DNA of 64,000 nt from Bdellovibrionales bacterium GWA1_52_35 (lineage in GTDB: Bacteria; Bdellovibrionota; UBA1018): positions 30,957-94,956 of the forward strand of contig MEPO01000030.1 in the NCBI GenBank assembly GCA_001769805.1, read 5' to 3'. Made by a program: the position numbers and the translations under genes. The notes under the pieces are model-generated. The model was not told the DNA's origin. It saw nothing but the letters and a program-made list of their open reading frames with translations, and made no database searches. Position 1 is the first letter of the stretch; each line of letters begins with the position of its first letter. Shown here in pieces: positions 41,571 to 54,546 of this stretch.

Positions 41571-43239
41571 TCAACAACACAAGGCAACAGAGAAACAGGT
41601 CGGATTCTACCTTCGCGTCAGCACGGAAGAGCAAGCCGAAAACCCGGAAGGCTCTATCAAGAATCAAGAGGAGAGATTAAAGCTGACGCTTGCCCTGAAA
41701 AATACGGACGGAAAGTTCGGAACACTCGCTGGTGTGTACTGCGACGCCGGACGCTCCGGCAAAGACATGAACCGACCCGAACTAAAACGATTGCTCAAAG
41801 CCATCGAGGCGGGTGAAATCAACATGGTCATGGTGAGCGAGCTTTCCCGCTTATCGCGGTCCATCAAGGACTTCTCTCAAATCTGGGAATTCATGCAGGC
41901 GCATGGTTGCGGATTTCTAAGCCTTCGAGAAAATTTTGATACCTCAACCGCAGCCGGTGAGATGATGCTTTACTCAATTGCAAATTTTGCGCAGTTCGAG
42001 CGCAGACAGACGAGCGAGCGCGTTGCGGCAGGATTTCTCAGTCGAGCACAGCGGGGACTTTGGAATGGAGGCCCCCTGCCGTTGGGTTATGAGCCGGATC
42101 CCGAGAAGAAGGGAAATCTTCGAATTGTAGAAGACGAGGCCGATGTCGTTAGGGTTGCCTTTCAAGCTTTACTCTCCCATGGATCAGTGCCCTTTGCTGC
42201 GAAATGGCTGAACGATAACGGCTACTCCCCGTATGGGCCTCTCCGCGGTGGTGGATATCTTCCGAGGCGTCGGCACTTCACAACCGCCTCGTTGTACCGG
42301 CTACTCAGGAATTCAGCCTATGCGGGAAGGCGAATCGTAAAGGCCAGAACTGGGAATGTCGTCCAGGTCGTGCCGGCCGCCTGGCCGTGCATTATTGAGG
42401 AGAGGCTTTTCGATCGCGCCCAAAAAGTCTTAGATGCAGGGAAAGGACAGAAGACTGGCCGGGGCTCACGGTATCCCTATCTGCTTTCAACTCGAATTAC
42501 CTGCGGACAGTGCGGGGCCCCTTTGATCGGGAATTCAGCGCATGGTCGGACCACAAAGGTTCCCTACTATGGACATGGATCTCAACTGCGGAGGGAAGAT
42601 TCTCTGGGTACCAAGGGGCCGCGCTGCAATCCGTTTCGAATTCCTGGGAGAAAGCTTGAGGAGCGCGTTTGGAAAGAGGTGGTGTCGCTGATTGAAAGCC
42701 CAAGTCACCGGGAGCCGCTCTTCCAGGCCATTCAGGGCCTCACGCAAATACACCCAAGCAAGAATGGGGAGGTCGCGCGAAAAGAAATTGACCTTACCGT
42801 TACTGCCCAAAAACTTGCAAACCTTGCCAAACGGATCGCAGAACTGCCACCAGAGGTCCCGGCTGAGGTGTTTTACGATGAAATGAAGAGTTTAGCGGAA
42901 AACCAGGGCAGGCTTAAACTTCAGCTTCAAGGAGCCAAGCTCAGAGCCGGTGAACAAAGATTAGCAGGCAGAGAGGACTATGAACGGATTTTGGAAACGC
43001 TCCGAAACCAGCTCACCGACCTAACGCCTGAGACTAAACGCAGGATAATTCATGCACTGATCCACAAGGTCGTGATCACGAATACAGGCTTTGAATTGCA
43101 CTACTTTGCAGGAGTAGACCAAAAGAGCCACCAAACGAAAAAGGGGGAAGCGTTTGCTTCCCCCGCGTTTTCTTTGAATAAAAAAAATTATTTGCCGAGT
43201 TCGTTTAAAGGATTGAATGGTTCGGGCGATTGGGGTTGA
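41533..43239 (+). CDS. large serine recombinase / site-specific integrase
   Basis: The 568-residue protein has the resolvase catalytic domain with YLRVSTEEQ (nucleophile Ser30), SELSRLSRS (about 98-106) and FERRQTSERVAAG (about 157-169), a Recombinase domain (about 185-290), a zinc beta-ribbon (ITCGQCG then a distal Cys, about 325-365) and a coiled coil (about 415-500). It is a full large-serine integrase. The last 30 or so codons run through a terminator hairpin and 22 bp into the 3' end of tRNA-Val, so the C-terminus is probably set by the integration junction. ATG 41533 (or 41545) is the start; both follow a weak GGGAT site. Confidence 0.9.
   Translation: MDQYMKLSSKRASQQHKATEKQVGFYLRVSTEEQAENPEGSIKNQEERLKLTLALKNTDGKFGTLAGVYCDAGRSGKDMNRPELKRLLKAIEAGEINMVMVSELSRLSRSIKDFSQIWEFMQAHGCGFLSLRENFDTSTAAGEMMLYSIANFAQFERRQTSERVAAGFLSRAQRGLWNGGPLPLGYEPDPEKKGNLRIVEDEADVVRVAFQALLSHGSVPFAAKWLNDNGYSPYGPLRGGGYLPRRRHFTTASLYRLLRNSAYAGRRIVKARTGNVVQVVPAAWPCIIEERLFDRAQKVLDAGKGQKTGRGSRYPYLLSTRITCGQCGAPLIGNSAHGRTTKVPYYGHGSQLRREDSLGTKGPRCNPFRIPGRKLEERVWKEVVSLIESPSHREPLFQAIQGLTQIHPSKNGEVARKEIDLTVTAQKLANLAKRIAELPPEVPAEVFYDEMKSLAENQGRLKLQLQGAKLRAGEQRLAGREDYERILETLRNQLTDLTPETKRRIIHALIHKVVITNTGFELHYFAGVDQKSHQTKKGEAFASPAFSLNKKNYLPSSFKGLNGSGDWG
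43143..43164 (-). terminator. intrinsic terminator downstream of tRNA-Val
   Basis: GGGGGAAGC (43143-43151) pairs with GCTTCCCCC (43156-43164), loop GTTT. On the reverse strand it is followed by TTTTTCGTTT, so it terminates transcripts from the tRNA-Val/lipB side. It lies within the recombinase reading frame. Confidence 0.8.
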
Positions 43240-43292
43240 ACCAACGACCCCCACCGTGTCAAGGTGGTGCTCTGCCACTGAGCTACGCCCGA
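43218..43292 (-). tRNA. tRNA-Val (anticodon GAC)
   Basis: The reverse strand folds into a cloverleaf: acceptor TCGGGCG (43292-43286) with CGCCCGA (43228-43222), discriminator A, CCA encoded at 43220-43218. The anticodon loop TTGACAC gives GAC, valine. It follows lipB by 28 bp on the same strand and may be co-transcribed. Its 3' end overlaps the last 22 bp of the recombinase gene. Confidence 0.95.
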
Positions 43293-43320
43293 ACATTTAC
43301 ACTGGCAAAGAAAATCTTTT

Positions 43321-44046
43321 TTAGCCTGAACTCGTTACGCCGTCAACGCCTGATTCACGATTCCAAAACTTCTTCAAAGCCGCGCTCCTGAGGGATTCAC
43401 CAAGAGAAACAAATGCTTCCTCCTGACCTTCTGGCTGCCCATCCGGCTGCACCTGTGAAAGCAAAAACCCCACGGGCAGATCCAGACCACAGGGTCGTAG
43501 CCCCACAAAGCTCGTTGAGGTCCTGAAACCGTTCACGCAAAGACCGTGCAGCACCACCCCTTGCGCTATGTGGATCCCCACCGCTGCAAATTTCCCATGA
43601 GGTCCCCAGACACCCGTTTCTGCGCCACTTCGGATTTCGGCCTTCGGCTCAAACTGGCGACCGACTTCCAATGCAATCTCCAGCAAACCATTCACCGCAA
43701 GTCTCACCCCGCGTGAGTCACCCGTCAGTCGTGCCAGCGAATCCACCGCAAAAAGCACCCACTGCCCCGGACCGTGATAGGTCGCAAGCCCTCCGCGATC
43801 CGTTGTGTGAAGCTCAACTCCCTGCCGTTTCAAAATCTCCGGACTCAGCAGAATATCTCCGGGGTTTGTCCTGCGACCGATTGTGATCACCGGAGCTACT
43901 TCACTCAGAAGCAGAGCCCCCGCCCCCCCGGCCTGAACCCGCGCCAGGATATCTCGCTGCCTAAGATCCAGAGCCGCATAGCTCCAGGGTGCCCGCGAGT
44001 GGTGCCGTTTGATTTCTACTTCGGGTTCAATAGAGTTGGACAACAT
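43321..44046 (-). CDS. lipB: octanoyltransferase LipB
   Basis: LipB transfers octanoyl from acyl carrier protein to lipoyl domains, the first step of lipoate synthesis. Seen are RGGLATYHGPGQ (octanoyl-binding loop), GKFAAVGIHI (catalytic Lys) and VLHGLCVNG (acyl-accepting Cys). I start at ATG 44046, with AAGAAGG upstream (241 residues); a GTG at 44067 is possible. It overlaps the CsgG-like stop by 20 bp. The matching lipoyl synthase gene is not in the window. Confidence 0.95.
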   Translation of the reverse strand: MLSNSIEPEVEIKRHHSRAPWSYAALDLRQRDILARVQAGGAGALLLSEVAPVITIGRRTNPGDILLSPEILKRQGVELHTTDRGGLATYHGPGQWVLFAVDSLARLTGDSRGVRLAVNGLLEIALEVGRQFEPKAEIRSGAETGVWGPHGKFAAVGIHIAQGVVLHGLCVNGFRTSTSFVGLRPCGLDLPVGFLLSQVQPDGQPEGQEEAFVSLGESLRSAALKKFWNRESGVDGVTSSG

Positions 44047-44983
44047 CGCCTTCTTGAAAATTGGCACCCGTATGAACTTCCGTCAGCGCGCCATCGGGTC
44101 CGATGAACTCGACCAGCTCCAGAGTTCCTTTGAGTTGACCGGGAGAGCGGCCCAAAAAAGCCCCCGTTACCGGATCATAGATGTCATCCCCAGGGGTCAG
44201 GACGCGGAGAATATCTCCTCCCATCAATCCGGAATTCTTCCCGGCATTGACGTAAACTTTCGTTCCGGCCACTTTGGCGATCCGGCCCTCCCAGGTCATC
44301 TTTTCGATTCCACGCACGACTTCCGGAATCAGGGGAGCAACAGCGTTTCGAATCGCGAGATGGGTCAACTCCGAACGGTACTCCTTGCTTTGAAGACTTT
44401 TTCCTTCAAACGCAACCAGCGAATTGGCCGAGGCTTCTCCCGAGCGGGAGAGAGCCAGAATCTCGCGGCCCATTGAAACATCGAAAACCTTGATTTCCAC
44501 ATCGGCTCCGGCGAGAGACTGCTTCTGGCGCAGCAAACCGACATCGTCCCCTCTCTGTCGGAAAATCGCTTTCGTCACGCGACCGATGATGAGTACCGAA
44601 ACACCCAGCCGGCGACCTTCGCGGATCAGCTGGGCCACCTTGATCTTTTCACCTTGAATCAGATCTTCCGTGCTCAGGGAGGATTTCTCGGTGGTCAGGA
44701 GCAGTCGCTGAGTGGAGATCAAACCGCGCCGCAGTTCCTCAGCCGCAAAAAGTCCCATCTCGGATTCGCGAACGGGCGTATTATTCCAGAAATTCAGAAC
44801 CAGTACCCTCTTCTTGGGCTGTCCCATGGATTCGATCCGCTGAGTGGGCGTCGTCGCAGCACTCGAGTAATAACTTGCGGGCTCGGATTTGGTGTATTCC
44901 TGGTCCTGGCGAAAGGCCGGAGAACGTGTACAGCCTGTAAAAGCGACAACCGCGGCAAGGGCAGCTAAACTCAGGGTCTTCAT
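44027..44983 (-). CDS. CsgG-like lipoprotein
   Basis: The 318-residue product has a lipoprotein signal (AFTGC, Cys18). Residues about 55-215 match the CsgG/FlgT-type alpha/beta domain (RVLVLNFWNNTP; LGVSVLIIGRVTKA; EIKVFDVSMGREI), and the C-terminal part has the FlgT-C-like barrel (NAGKNSGLMGGDILRV). Such proteins form or line outer-membrane secretion pores or flagellar rings. The start overlaps the upstream gene by four bases, so the pair works together. Confidence 0.8.
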   Translation of the reverse strand: MKTLSLAALAAVVAFTGCTRSPAFRQDQEYTKSEPASYYSSAATTPTQRIESMGQPKKRVLVLNFWNNTPVRESEMGLFAAEELRRGLISTQRLLLTTEKSSLSTEDLIQGEKIKVAQLIREGRRLGVSVLIIGRVTKAIFRQRGDDVGLLRQKQSLAGADVEIKVFDVSMGREILALSRSGEASANSLVAFEGKSLQSKEYRSELTHLAIRNAVAPLIPEVVRGIEKMTWEGRIAKVAGTKVYVNAGKNSGLMGGDILRVLTPGDDIYDPVTGAFLGRSPGQLKGTLELVEFIGPDGALTEVHTGANFQEGDVVQLY

Positions 44984-46029
44984 TGAACCTCCATCTTCAC
45001 AGCCGTTTCGTGGCCCTGGCCAATAGCCGGGTCCTGCGCAGCCTGTGCGACCTGCTTGCGGATATCGTCGGCGCTTTGATCTGTCTGCAAAGCAAGACTG
45101 ATCCGGCCCTTCGTCATCCGACGCTCGTCAATTGAACCGACGTTTTTGAAATACATTCCGAGCAGCTCGCGAATCTTCAGATAATGTTGAAAGTCCTTGA
45201 ACCCCGAAATTTCGAGCATCACTTCTTTACGCGTCGTCATTCTCGCCATTTGCGCGGCCTGGAAAAGCTTGGCGCCCAGACTGCTGAAGCTATCGGTCAA
45301 AAGGCGGGCTACCGCTGTTTCAAAACGATCGTTTTCGAGCAGGTCCAGCTTGCCTTCCTGTTTTTCCATATCCCTCAGAAACAGATAGGATTGCGTGAAG
45401 TAATTTTTGTCTTCCCCGTGGATATCGTCGATATCATCCGAAATCACCTGTCCCCATTGCATCACCAAAGCTCCTGCAAGTCCCTTGGTTTTGGCGAGTT
45501 CGGTGACCCGGTCATTCAACGCCTTGCCTTTGAAGCCACTCACTTCCTCATCATTGAGCCAGACCGGCACGAGACCGCGGCGCTGCAGGCGGTTTTTGAC
45601 CAGATCGCGGATTCCCGGCGTACTGGCCGTGCACTTAGTGCAGGCAGTATCCACTTTCAAAATAGTCAGGACTTTTTTGTTCTGAAATTTAAGGGTTTTG
45701 GGTGCGTAAAACCTCAGGTAGTTCTGAAGGATTTCAAGGTCCGCCACGCCCGAAACGCGGTTGCCGGTCTGACGGTAATCGCGGATGAACCGCTGATACT
45801 GCGGGATCACCTCGTCTTCGACAATTTTTTTCTGCCAGACCTCGAGCTCACCGATTTTAACGATTGCGTCGGTCAGCATTGTCTTCAACTGAGCGCTGAC
45901 CTGATCCCCGGAACTTGGAGCTGGAGCCAGACTCGCTGATTCAGAAGGCCCCGGAACCGGTTCCGCCCGAAGATTCAAGCTGATCAACAATCCCGCCGCC
46001 AATAAATTCACACAGATCAGGCTTCGCAT
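44980..46029 (-). CDS. exported protein paired with the CsgG-like lipoprotein
   Basis: The 349-residue protein has a signal peptide (about 1-22) and an Ala/Pro/Ser linker (about 24-45). The rest is alpha/beta, with a CTKC motif (about 131-134, possibly metal- or disulfide-forming) and a C-terminal strand-helix unit (MLEISGFKDFQHYLKIRELL) like the FlgT N-terminal or DUF2066-type region. I cannot name the family. It is the first gene of a three-gene unit with the CsgG-like gene and lipB, joined by short overlaps. Confidence 0.7.
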   Translation of the reverse strand: MRSLICVNLLAAGLLISLNLRAEPVPGPSESASLAPAPSSGDQVSAQLKTMLTDAIVKIGELEVWQKKIVEDEVIPQYQRFIRDYRQTGNRVSGVADLEILQNYLRFYAPKTLKFQNKKVLTILKVDTACTKCTASTPGIRDLVKNRLQRRGLVPVWLNDEEVSGFKGKALNDRVTELAKTKGLAGALVMQWGQVISDDIDDIHGEDKNYFTQSYLFLRDMEKQEGKLDLLENDRFETAVARLLTDSFSSLGAKLFQAAQMARMTTRKEVMLEISGFKDFQHYLKIRELLGMYFKNVGSIDERRMTKGRISLALQTDQSADDIRKQVAQAAQDPAIGQGHETAVKMEVQ

Positions 46030-46066
46030 GAAATGAGCTTAACATGGCAGGAAGATAGAGCAAAGC

Positions 46067-49000
46067 TTACTGGAGCGAGACAACGTCCTGACCAAAAATT
46101 TTATTGATCCCGGCCATGATCAACGGGGTTGCTTCTACCGAAACAGTTTTGGGTAGAACCATGGTCGTCCGGAACGAGGGATCTTCAAATTCAATCCGCA
46201 CCGGGCTCTTGCCCCGGTTCTGGAGAAGGTATTTTTTGAGTTCTCGAAGCTGTTCGGGCAGGACTTCTGCGGGTTTCAATTTCAAGATCACCTGCTGGAC
46301 CCGCGATTTATGCGCTTCCGAAGCCCAACCCAGACTCTTGGCCAGAATTTTGGGCGCTTCATCTCCGCTTTCGAGCTCACCGATGAGAACAACCGGCTCA
46401 GCTTCGGCCAAAGCCCGCTTGATCGTTTCCTGAACCTGAGCATAAGTGTCCGGGAAAAACACGACTTCCAGCTTGCCTTTCAGGTCTTCAATCTGACCAA
46501 AAGCCATCCGCGTGCCTTTTTTAGTCATGACTTCCCGAATTTCAGAAAGCAGCCCACCCAATTTCACTTCGGGACGCTGGGGTCTCTGATACCGGCCGGT
46601 TTCGCCCCAACCGGTATCCTGCGCTGGTGCGGCAGCAGGACGGGCTGCCTTTTCCAGGCAATAAGTTTTCACTTTTTCAGTACTCCAGCCCAGCCACTCT
46701 TCACAGATCTTCTGCCAGTGGTCCATGGGGTGACCCGAAACATAGAAGCCGACAACCTGTTTTTCCTGAGAAAGCTTCTTGGCCAGCGGCCAATCCGTCT
46801 CCTGCTTGAATACCGACGACGAGGGCGTGACCAGTTTGATTTCTTCGGCTGAAAAGGAATCAAAAAGAGAAGACTGCCCCAGTTCGCGCTCAGCCTGCTC
46901 ATCGCCTGCGACATCCAGAAGCGATTCGAGGGAGGCAAGAAGGCTCGGCCGGTTCACTTCTCCGATCCTGTCCAGTCCTCCGGCCAGGATCAAGGATTCC
47001 AGAACCTTCTTATTCAGCTTGCGCGTCGAAACGCGCTTGCAGAGATCCATCACGTTTTTGAAACGCGCGATGGCCCGGGCCTCGAGAATGGCATCAACTG
47101 CAATTCCCCCGACCCCCTTCACACCTTCGAGGCCGAAGCGTATTCCTTTGACCCGTTGACCGGATTTCCGGAGTTTCTCGGGATATTGCGGAGATTCCGG
47201 TGTGACCCATTCCACACTGAAGCGCTTCAAAGACGCATTCACATCGGGCGGCAGAATCGGAAGACCATGCGCCCTGGCATCACCGATGTACTTGGTGATC
47301 TTGTCGGTATTATCCATTTCCGTAGTCATCAATGCGGCCATGAATTCCGCAGGGAAATGGGTCTTCAGATAAGCCGTCTGATAAGTCAGCATTCCATAAG
47401 CCGCGGAATGGGATTTGTTGAAACCATATTCGGCAAACTTGGCCATGAGATCAAAAATACCTTCCGCTTTGGTGGCAGCAATCCCCTTCTCAACGGCGCC
47501 CTTGACGAAAATCTCGCGGTGTTTGGCCATTTCTTCGGGCTTCTTCTTGCCCATGGCTCGCCGGAGCAGGTCCGCCTGCCCCAGACTGTAGCCGGCCAGT
47601 TCGCGGGCGATCTGCATCACCTGCTCCTGATACAGGATCACGCCATAAGTATCCTTGAGGATGGGAGCGAGGATCTCGACATCGTAGACAATCGGTTTAC
47701 GCCCGTGCTTGCGGTCAATGAAGTCGTCGACCATGCCGGAACCCAAAGGACCCGGCCGGTAAAGAGCGTTGATGGCAGTCAGATCCTCCAGGGAGTTTGG
47801 CTGAATCCGCGAGCAAAGATCTTTCATCCCTGAACTTTCGACCTGAAATACGCCATCCGTATCGCCGGAGCTGATCAAGGCGAAGACTGCCGGATCATGA
47901 TAATTCATCCGGTCAAAAACGAAATCAGCCTCGGGCGTCCCGGGCTCCGCGCCCATCTTGACGAGCTTGACTGCGTTGTCAATGACCGTCAGGGTCTTGA
48001 GTCCGAGGAAATCGAATTTCACCAGCCCGATGGCTTCACAAAAATCCTTGTCGAATTGGGAAACGACATGTCCGTCTTTCCCCATGTAAAGCGGACAGTA
48101 GGTGACAATCGGTTTCTCAGTGATGATCACGCCGGCAGCATGAATTCCCGCATTCCGGTACAGCCCCTCAAGCGCGCGGGCGTAGGACATGATTTTGGCG
48201 ACTTTGGGTTCGTTCTCGATCCGCTCGCGAAGGCGAGGCTCCATTTCAAGAGCACGATCGATGGTGATATCCAGCTCACTCGGCAGCAGCTTGGTGATCG
48301 CGTCCATGTCCGCAAAGCTTAACCCGAGTACCCGGCCCACATCTTTGATTACGGCGCGCGCCTGCAGCTTGCCGAAGGTGATGATCTGGCAAACATTGGA
48401 TTTACCGTATTTGCGCGAAACGTAATCGATCACTTCCCCTCGCCGGTCCTGGCAGAAATCGACGTCAAAATCGGGCATGCTGATACGTTCGGGATTGATG
48501 AAACGCTCAAAAAGAAGATTGAATTCGAGCGGGTCAATGTCGGTGATCTTCAAACTGTAGGCAACGAGCGAGCCCGCGCCTGAACCACGGCCCGGGCCCA
48601 CGGGAATTGTCTCGCGCTTGGCCCAATTGATGAAATCAGCAACGATCAGGAAGTAGCCGGCAAAACCAGTCCGCTCGATCATCGCCAGCTCATCATCGAG
48701 ACGTTTGATGTATTCTTTTTCCTTCTCAGCCCAATCCGGCAGCTTCCGTTTGCGCTCGAACGAGGGCTCTACAAATCTTTCTTCCAGGCCTTTGCGAGCC
48801 TGCTGCCGAAAGTAGGCCAGCAGATCAAATTCGGCATCGGCCGCGATGTCATCCGGGCGATAGCGCGGCAGATGATAGATCTGCCTCCCCTTTTCATCTT
48901 TGAAATTAAATTCGAGATTACAGCGATCGGCGATGAGTTTCGTGTTCTCAAAGGCACCGGGGAAAGGTTCAAAACGCGCGCGCAGGACTTCGGCTGTCTT

Positions 49001-49783
49001 CAGATGAAATTCAGAAGGCACGAGGCTGGCGGGCCGGTCAAAATCGAGATTCCTGCCATGCTCGATGCACTGAAAAACTTCATGGGCTTCGGCGATTTCG
49101 GGATCCAGATAATGGCAGTCGACCGTGCCGACACACGGAATGTCATGTTTCCGGCCGAGATCACTCAGGCGCTGATTGACATTATCCTGCTCCGGAATTC
49201 CGCTGTCCTGAAGCTCCAGGAAGAAATCCTCACCAAATCTTTTCTTGAACCAGAGCATGGAATCAACGGCGGCGGCCTCGTCACCCGTCAAAACCTTATA
49301 GGGGATCTCCCCACGCAGACACCCCGATAAAACGATCAGCCCGTTACCCCAGGTATCCAGCAGTTCACGATCCACAAAGGCGCGAATACTGGTCGACTGT
49401 CCCTTCTGCGGCAGCGGGGCATTCAAATACGAGGCGGTCACCATCTGGCAGAGGTTCTGGTAACCGGACAGGTCTTTGCAAAGGACCGTCAGGTGATGGT
49501 ACTTGGGGGCGGAATTCTGCTGGCCTGCTTGCTGAACCGAGGCCTGTCCGAGGGGGGCATAAATCAACTCGCAACCGATGATTGGCTTTATCCCGGCCTT
49601 CTTGGCTTCGAGGTAAAAATCCACGGCTCCGAAAAGGTTATGCGTATCCGTCATTGCGACGGCAGGCATTTTCAACTCGGCTACACGCTTGACCAGGGCA
49701 TCGGTCTGATTTGCACCCTGGAGCAAACTGTATTGAGTATGAACGTGCAGGTGCACGAAGGATTCGTTTTGCATGGATTCCAT
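46067..49783 (-). CDS. dnaE: DNA polymerase III alpha subunit
   Basis: The replicative polymerase subunit. ATG 49783 gives 1238 residues; an upstream TTG at 49807 also stays open. Domains in order: PHP (about 1-270; FVHLHVHTQYSLL), polymerase palm with the metal-binding PDFDVDFCQDRR (about 437-448), thumb/fingers with GFNKSHSAAYGMLTYQTAYLK, then a helix-hairpin-helix region and the C-terminal OB fold (MAFGQIEDLKGKLEVVFFP). Length is typical of DnaE (about 1160 in E. coli). Its promoter region is shared with the divergent small Lys/Cys gene. Confidence 0.98.
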   Translation of the reverse strand: MESMQNESFVHLHVHTQYSLLQGANQTDALVKRVAELKMPAVAMTDTHNLFGAVDFYLEAKKAGIKPIIGCELIYAPLGQASVQQAGQQNSAPKYHHLTVLCKDLSGYQNLCQMVTASYLNAPLPQKGQSTSIRAFVDRELLDTWGNGLIVLSGCLRGEIPYKVLTGDEAAAVDSMLWFKKRFGEDFFLELQDSGIPEQDNVNQRLSDLGRKHDIPCVGTVDCHYLDPEIAEAHEVFQCIEHGRNLDFDRPASLVPSEFHLKTAEVLRARFEPFPGAFENTKLIADRCNLEFNFKDEKGRQIYHLPRYRPDDIAADAEFDLLAYFRQQARKGLEERFVEPSFERKRKLPDWAEKEKEYIKRLDDELAMIERTGFAGYFLIVADFINWAKRETIPVGPGRGSGAGSLVAYSLKITDIDPLEFNLLFERFINPERISMPDFDVDFCQDRRGEVIDYVSRKYGKSNVCQIITFGKLQARAVIKDVGRVLGLSFADMDAITKLLPSELDITIDRALEMEPRLRERIENEPKVAKIMSYARALEGLYRNAGIHAAGVIITEKPIVTYCPLYMGKDGHVVSQFDKDFCEAIGLVKFDFLGLKTLTVIDNAVKLVKMGAEPGTPEADFVFDRMNYHDPAVFALISSGDTDGVFQVESSGMKDLCSRIQPNSLEDLTAINALYRPGPLGSGMVDDFIDRKHGRKPIVYDVEILAPILKDTYGVILYQEQVMQIARELAGYSLGQADLLRRAMGKKKPEEMAKHREIFVKGAVEKGIAATKAEGIFDLMAKFAEYGFNKSHSAAYGMLTYQTAYLKTHFPAEFMAALMTTEMDNTDKITKYIGDARAHGLPILPPDVNASLKRFSVEWVTPESPQYPEKLRKSGQRVKGIRFGLEGVKGVGGIAVDAILEARAIARFKNVMDLCKRVSTRKLNKKVLESLILAGGLDRIGEVNRPSLLASLESLLDVAGDEQAERELGQSSLFDSFSAEEIKLVTPSSSVFKQETDWPLAKKLSQEKQVVGFYVSGHPMDHWQKICEEWLGWSTEKVKTYCLEKAARPAAAPAQDTGWGETGRYQRPQRPEVKLGGLLSEIREVMTKKGTRMAFGQIEDLKGKLEVVFFPDTYAQVQETIKRALAEAEPVVLIGELESGDEAPKILAKSLGWASEAHKSRVQQVILKLKPAEVLPEQLRELKKYLLQNRGKSPVRIEFEDPSFRTTMVLPKTVSVEATPLIMAGINKIFGQDVVSLQ

Positions 49784-49906
49784 TCTTGTAACCAAGAGTT
49801 CAAACAAAGGCTAGAAGTGTAATTTGACGCTATGTGTCGTCATCGCTCCCGTGCCATAGTCTTGGTCCATCGATATCATTAAAGAAAGAGAAAGAGACTC
49901 CCCTAT

Positions 49907-50230
49907 ATGAAAAAAGCCAAAAGCGCTTCCAAGAAATCCCCTGCCAAAAAGAAAACTTCGGTCGCCAAGAAAGCCGCCGCAATTTCTTGCACGAGTCCGC
50001 TTTGCAAGCTCATGACTTCCGCCAAAGGCCGCGCCTTCGGTCGCGCCGGCGAAGTGTTCTACACGGAGTATCTAAAGATCATGAAAAAGAAAGGCGACAA
50101 GGAAGCCATGAAGGCTTTGGCTCCCGCCCTGGTTGAAATGAGCGCAATGGCCCAAGGGAAAATCTGCGCTTGCGATACGGAATGCGGCACTGACGAAAAG
50201 TGTGCCGATGGTTGCGACTGCAACTGCTGA
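49907..50230 (+). CDS. small Lys-rich protein with a Cys-rich metallothionein-like tail
   Basis: The 107-residue protein has a Lys/Ala/Ser N-terminus (about 1-25, histone-H1-like), a helical middle and nine cysteines: Cys28 and Cys33, then Cys87, 89, 93, 99, 103, 105 and 107 in a CxCxxxCxxxxxCxxxCxCxC ending. Such density suggests metal binding; the basic tail suggests nucleic-acid binding. No family is recognised. The ribosome-binding site is weak (AGAGAC). It is divergent from dnaE and convergent with the two-TM gene. Confidence 0.7.
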   Translation: MKKAKSASKKSPAKKKTSVAKKAAAISCTSPLCKLMTSAKGRAFGRAGEVFYTEYLKIMKKKGDKEAMKALAPALVEMSAMAQGKICACDTECGTDEKCADGCDCNC

Positions 50231-50261
50231 GCTCAGCCAGTCGTTCCAAGATCAATTCTGT

Positions 50262-50897
50262 TCAGCCGCGCACCACGGCAACGTGCGGGGTGTAAGGTGC
50301 GGCCATATAGCGTGACCGGGTGAAGTGACGCCCAAGATCGCAAATGGCAAGCTCCACTCCCGGCTCAGGCACATCCATGCTCTCTGGCAGGTAAACCCGG
50401 AGCTGCTTGTTCCTTCCCAGCTCAACCGTGATTGAACGCAGGCAGAATGCCCAACCAAAGAGATCATTCGGCATTTCCGCCGGATGCGTGACTCTCCCGA
50501 TGAACAGCCCCTTTCCGGATTGAAGCGCCTTTCCGGCTTTCTGATAAACTGAAATCAGCCGGGACAGCGCCACTCGCAAAAAAAGACCGGCAAAAAGAAA
50601 AGGGAAAAAGACCCAAAACGCGGTAAGAGCCACTTCCATTTGATAATCACCGCAGCGCTCTTTCTGAAATTCGCTGACAAAATCGCCGCTCACGCAAACG
50701 GCCGGCGGATGGGTCAACACCCACGGAAGACGGCTGAACTCATAACCCGCCATATCGATGGGTCCCAGATTCACCTGTTCATTATTCGCCATCGCTCCCA
50801 TCAGGACAAAGCCGATGAAAAAAACAAAGATCGAGATCCGCGCCATGCGGAGCAAAAAGACCTTCTTCGGAATATAATGAAACGGTGTCATCGACAT
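50262..50897 (-). CDS. two-transmembrane protein of unknown function
   Basis: The 211-residue protein has TM segments at about 20-38 and 88-110, with a periplasmic or lumenal loop containing two cysteines between them (CVSG and RCGDY), and a cytoplasmic alpha/beta part after it. No family is recognised. It starts six bases after the guaA stop, so it is probably the last gene of the long operon. Confidence 0.7.
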   Translation of the reverse strand: MSMTPFHYIPKKVFLLRMARISIFVFFIGFVLMGAMANNEQVNLGPIDMAGYEFSRLPWVLTHPPAVCVSGDFVSEFQKERCGDYQMEVALTAFWVFFPFLFAGLFLRVALSRLISVYQKAGKALQSGKGLFIGRVTHPAEMPNDLFGWAFCLRSITVELGRNKQLRVYLPESMDVPEPGVELAICDLGRHFTRSRYMAAPYTPHVAVVRG

Positions 50898-50903
50898 TTC
50901 TGT

Positions 50904-54542
<3,639 letters not shown>

Positions 54543-54546
<4 letters not shown>

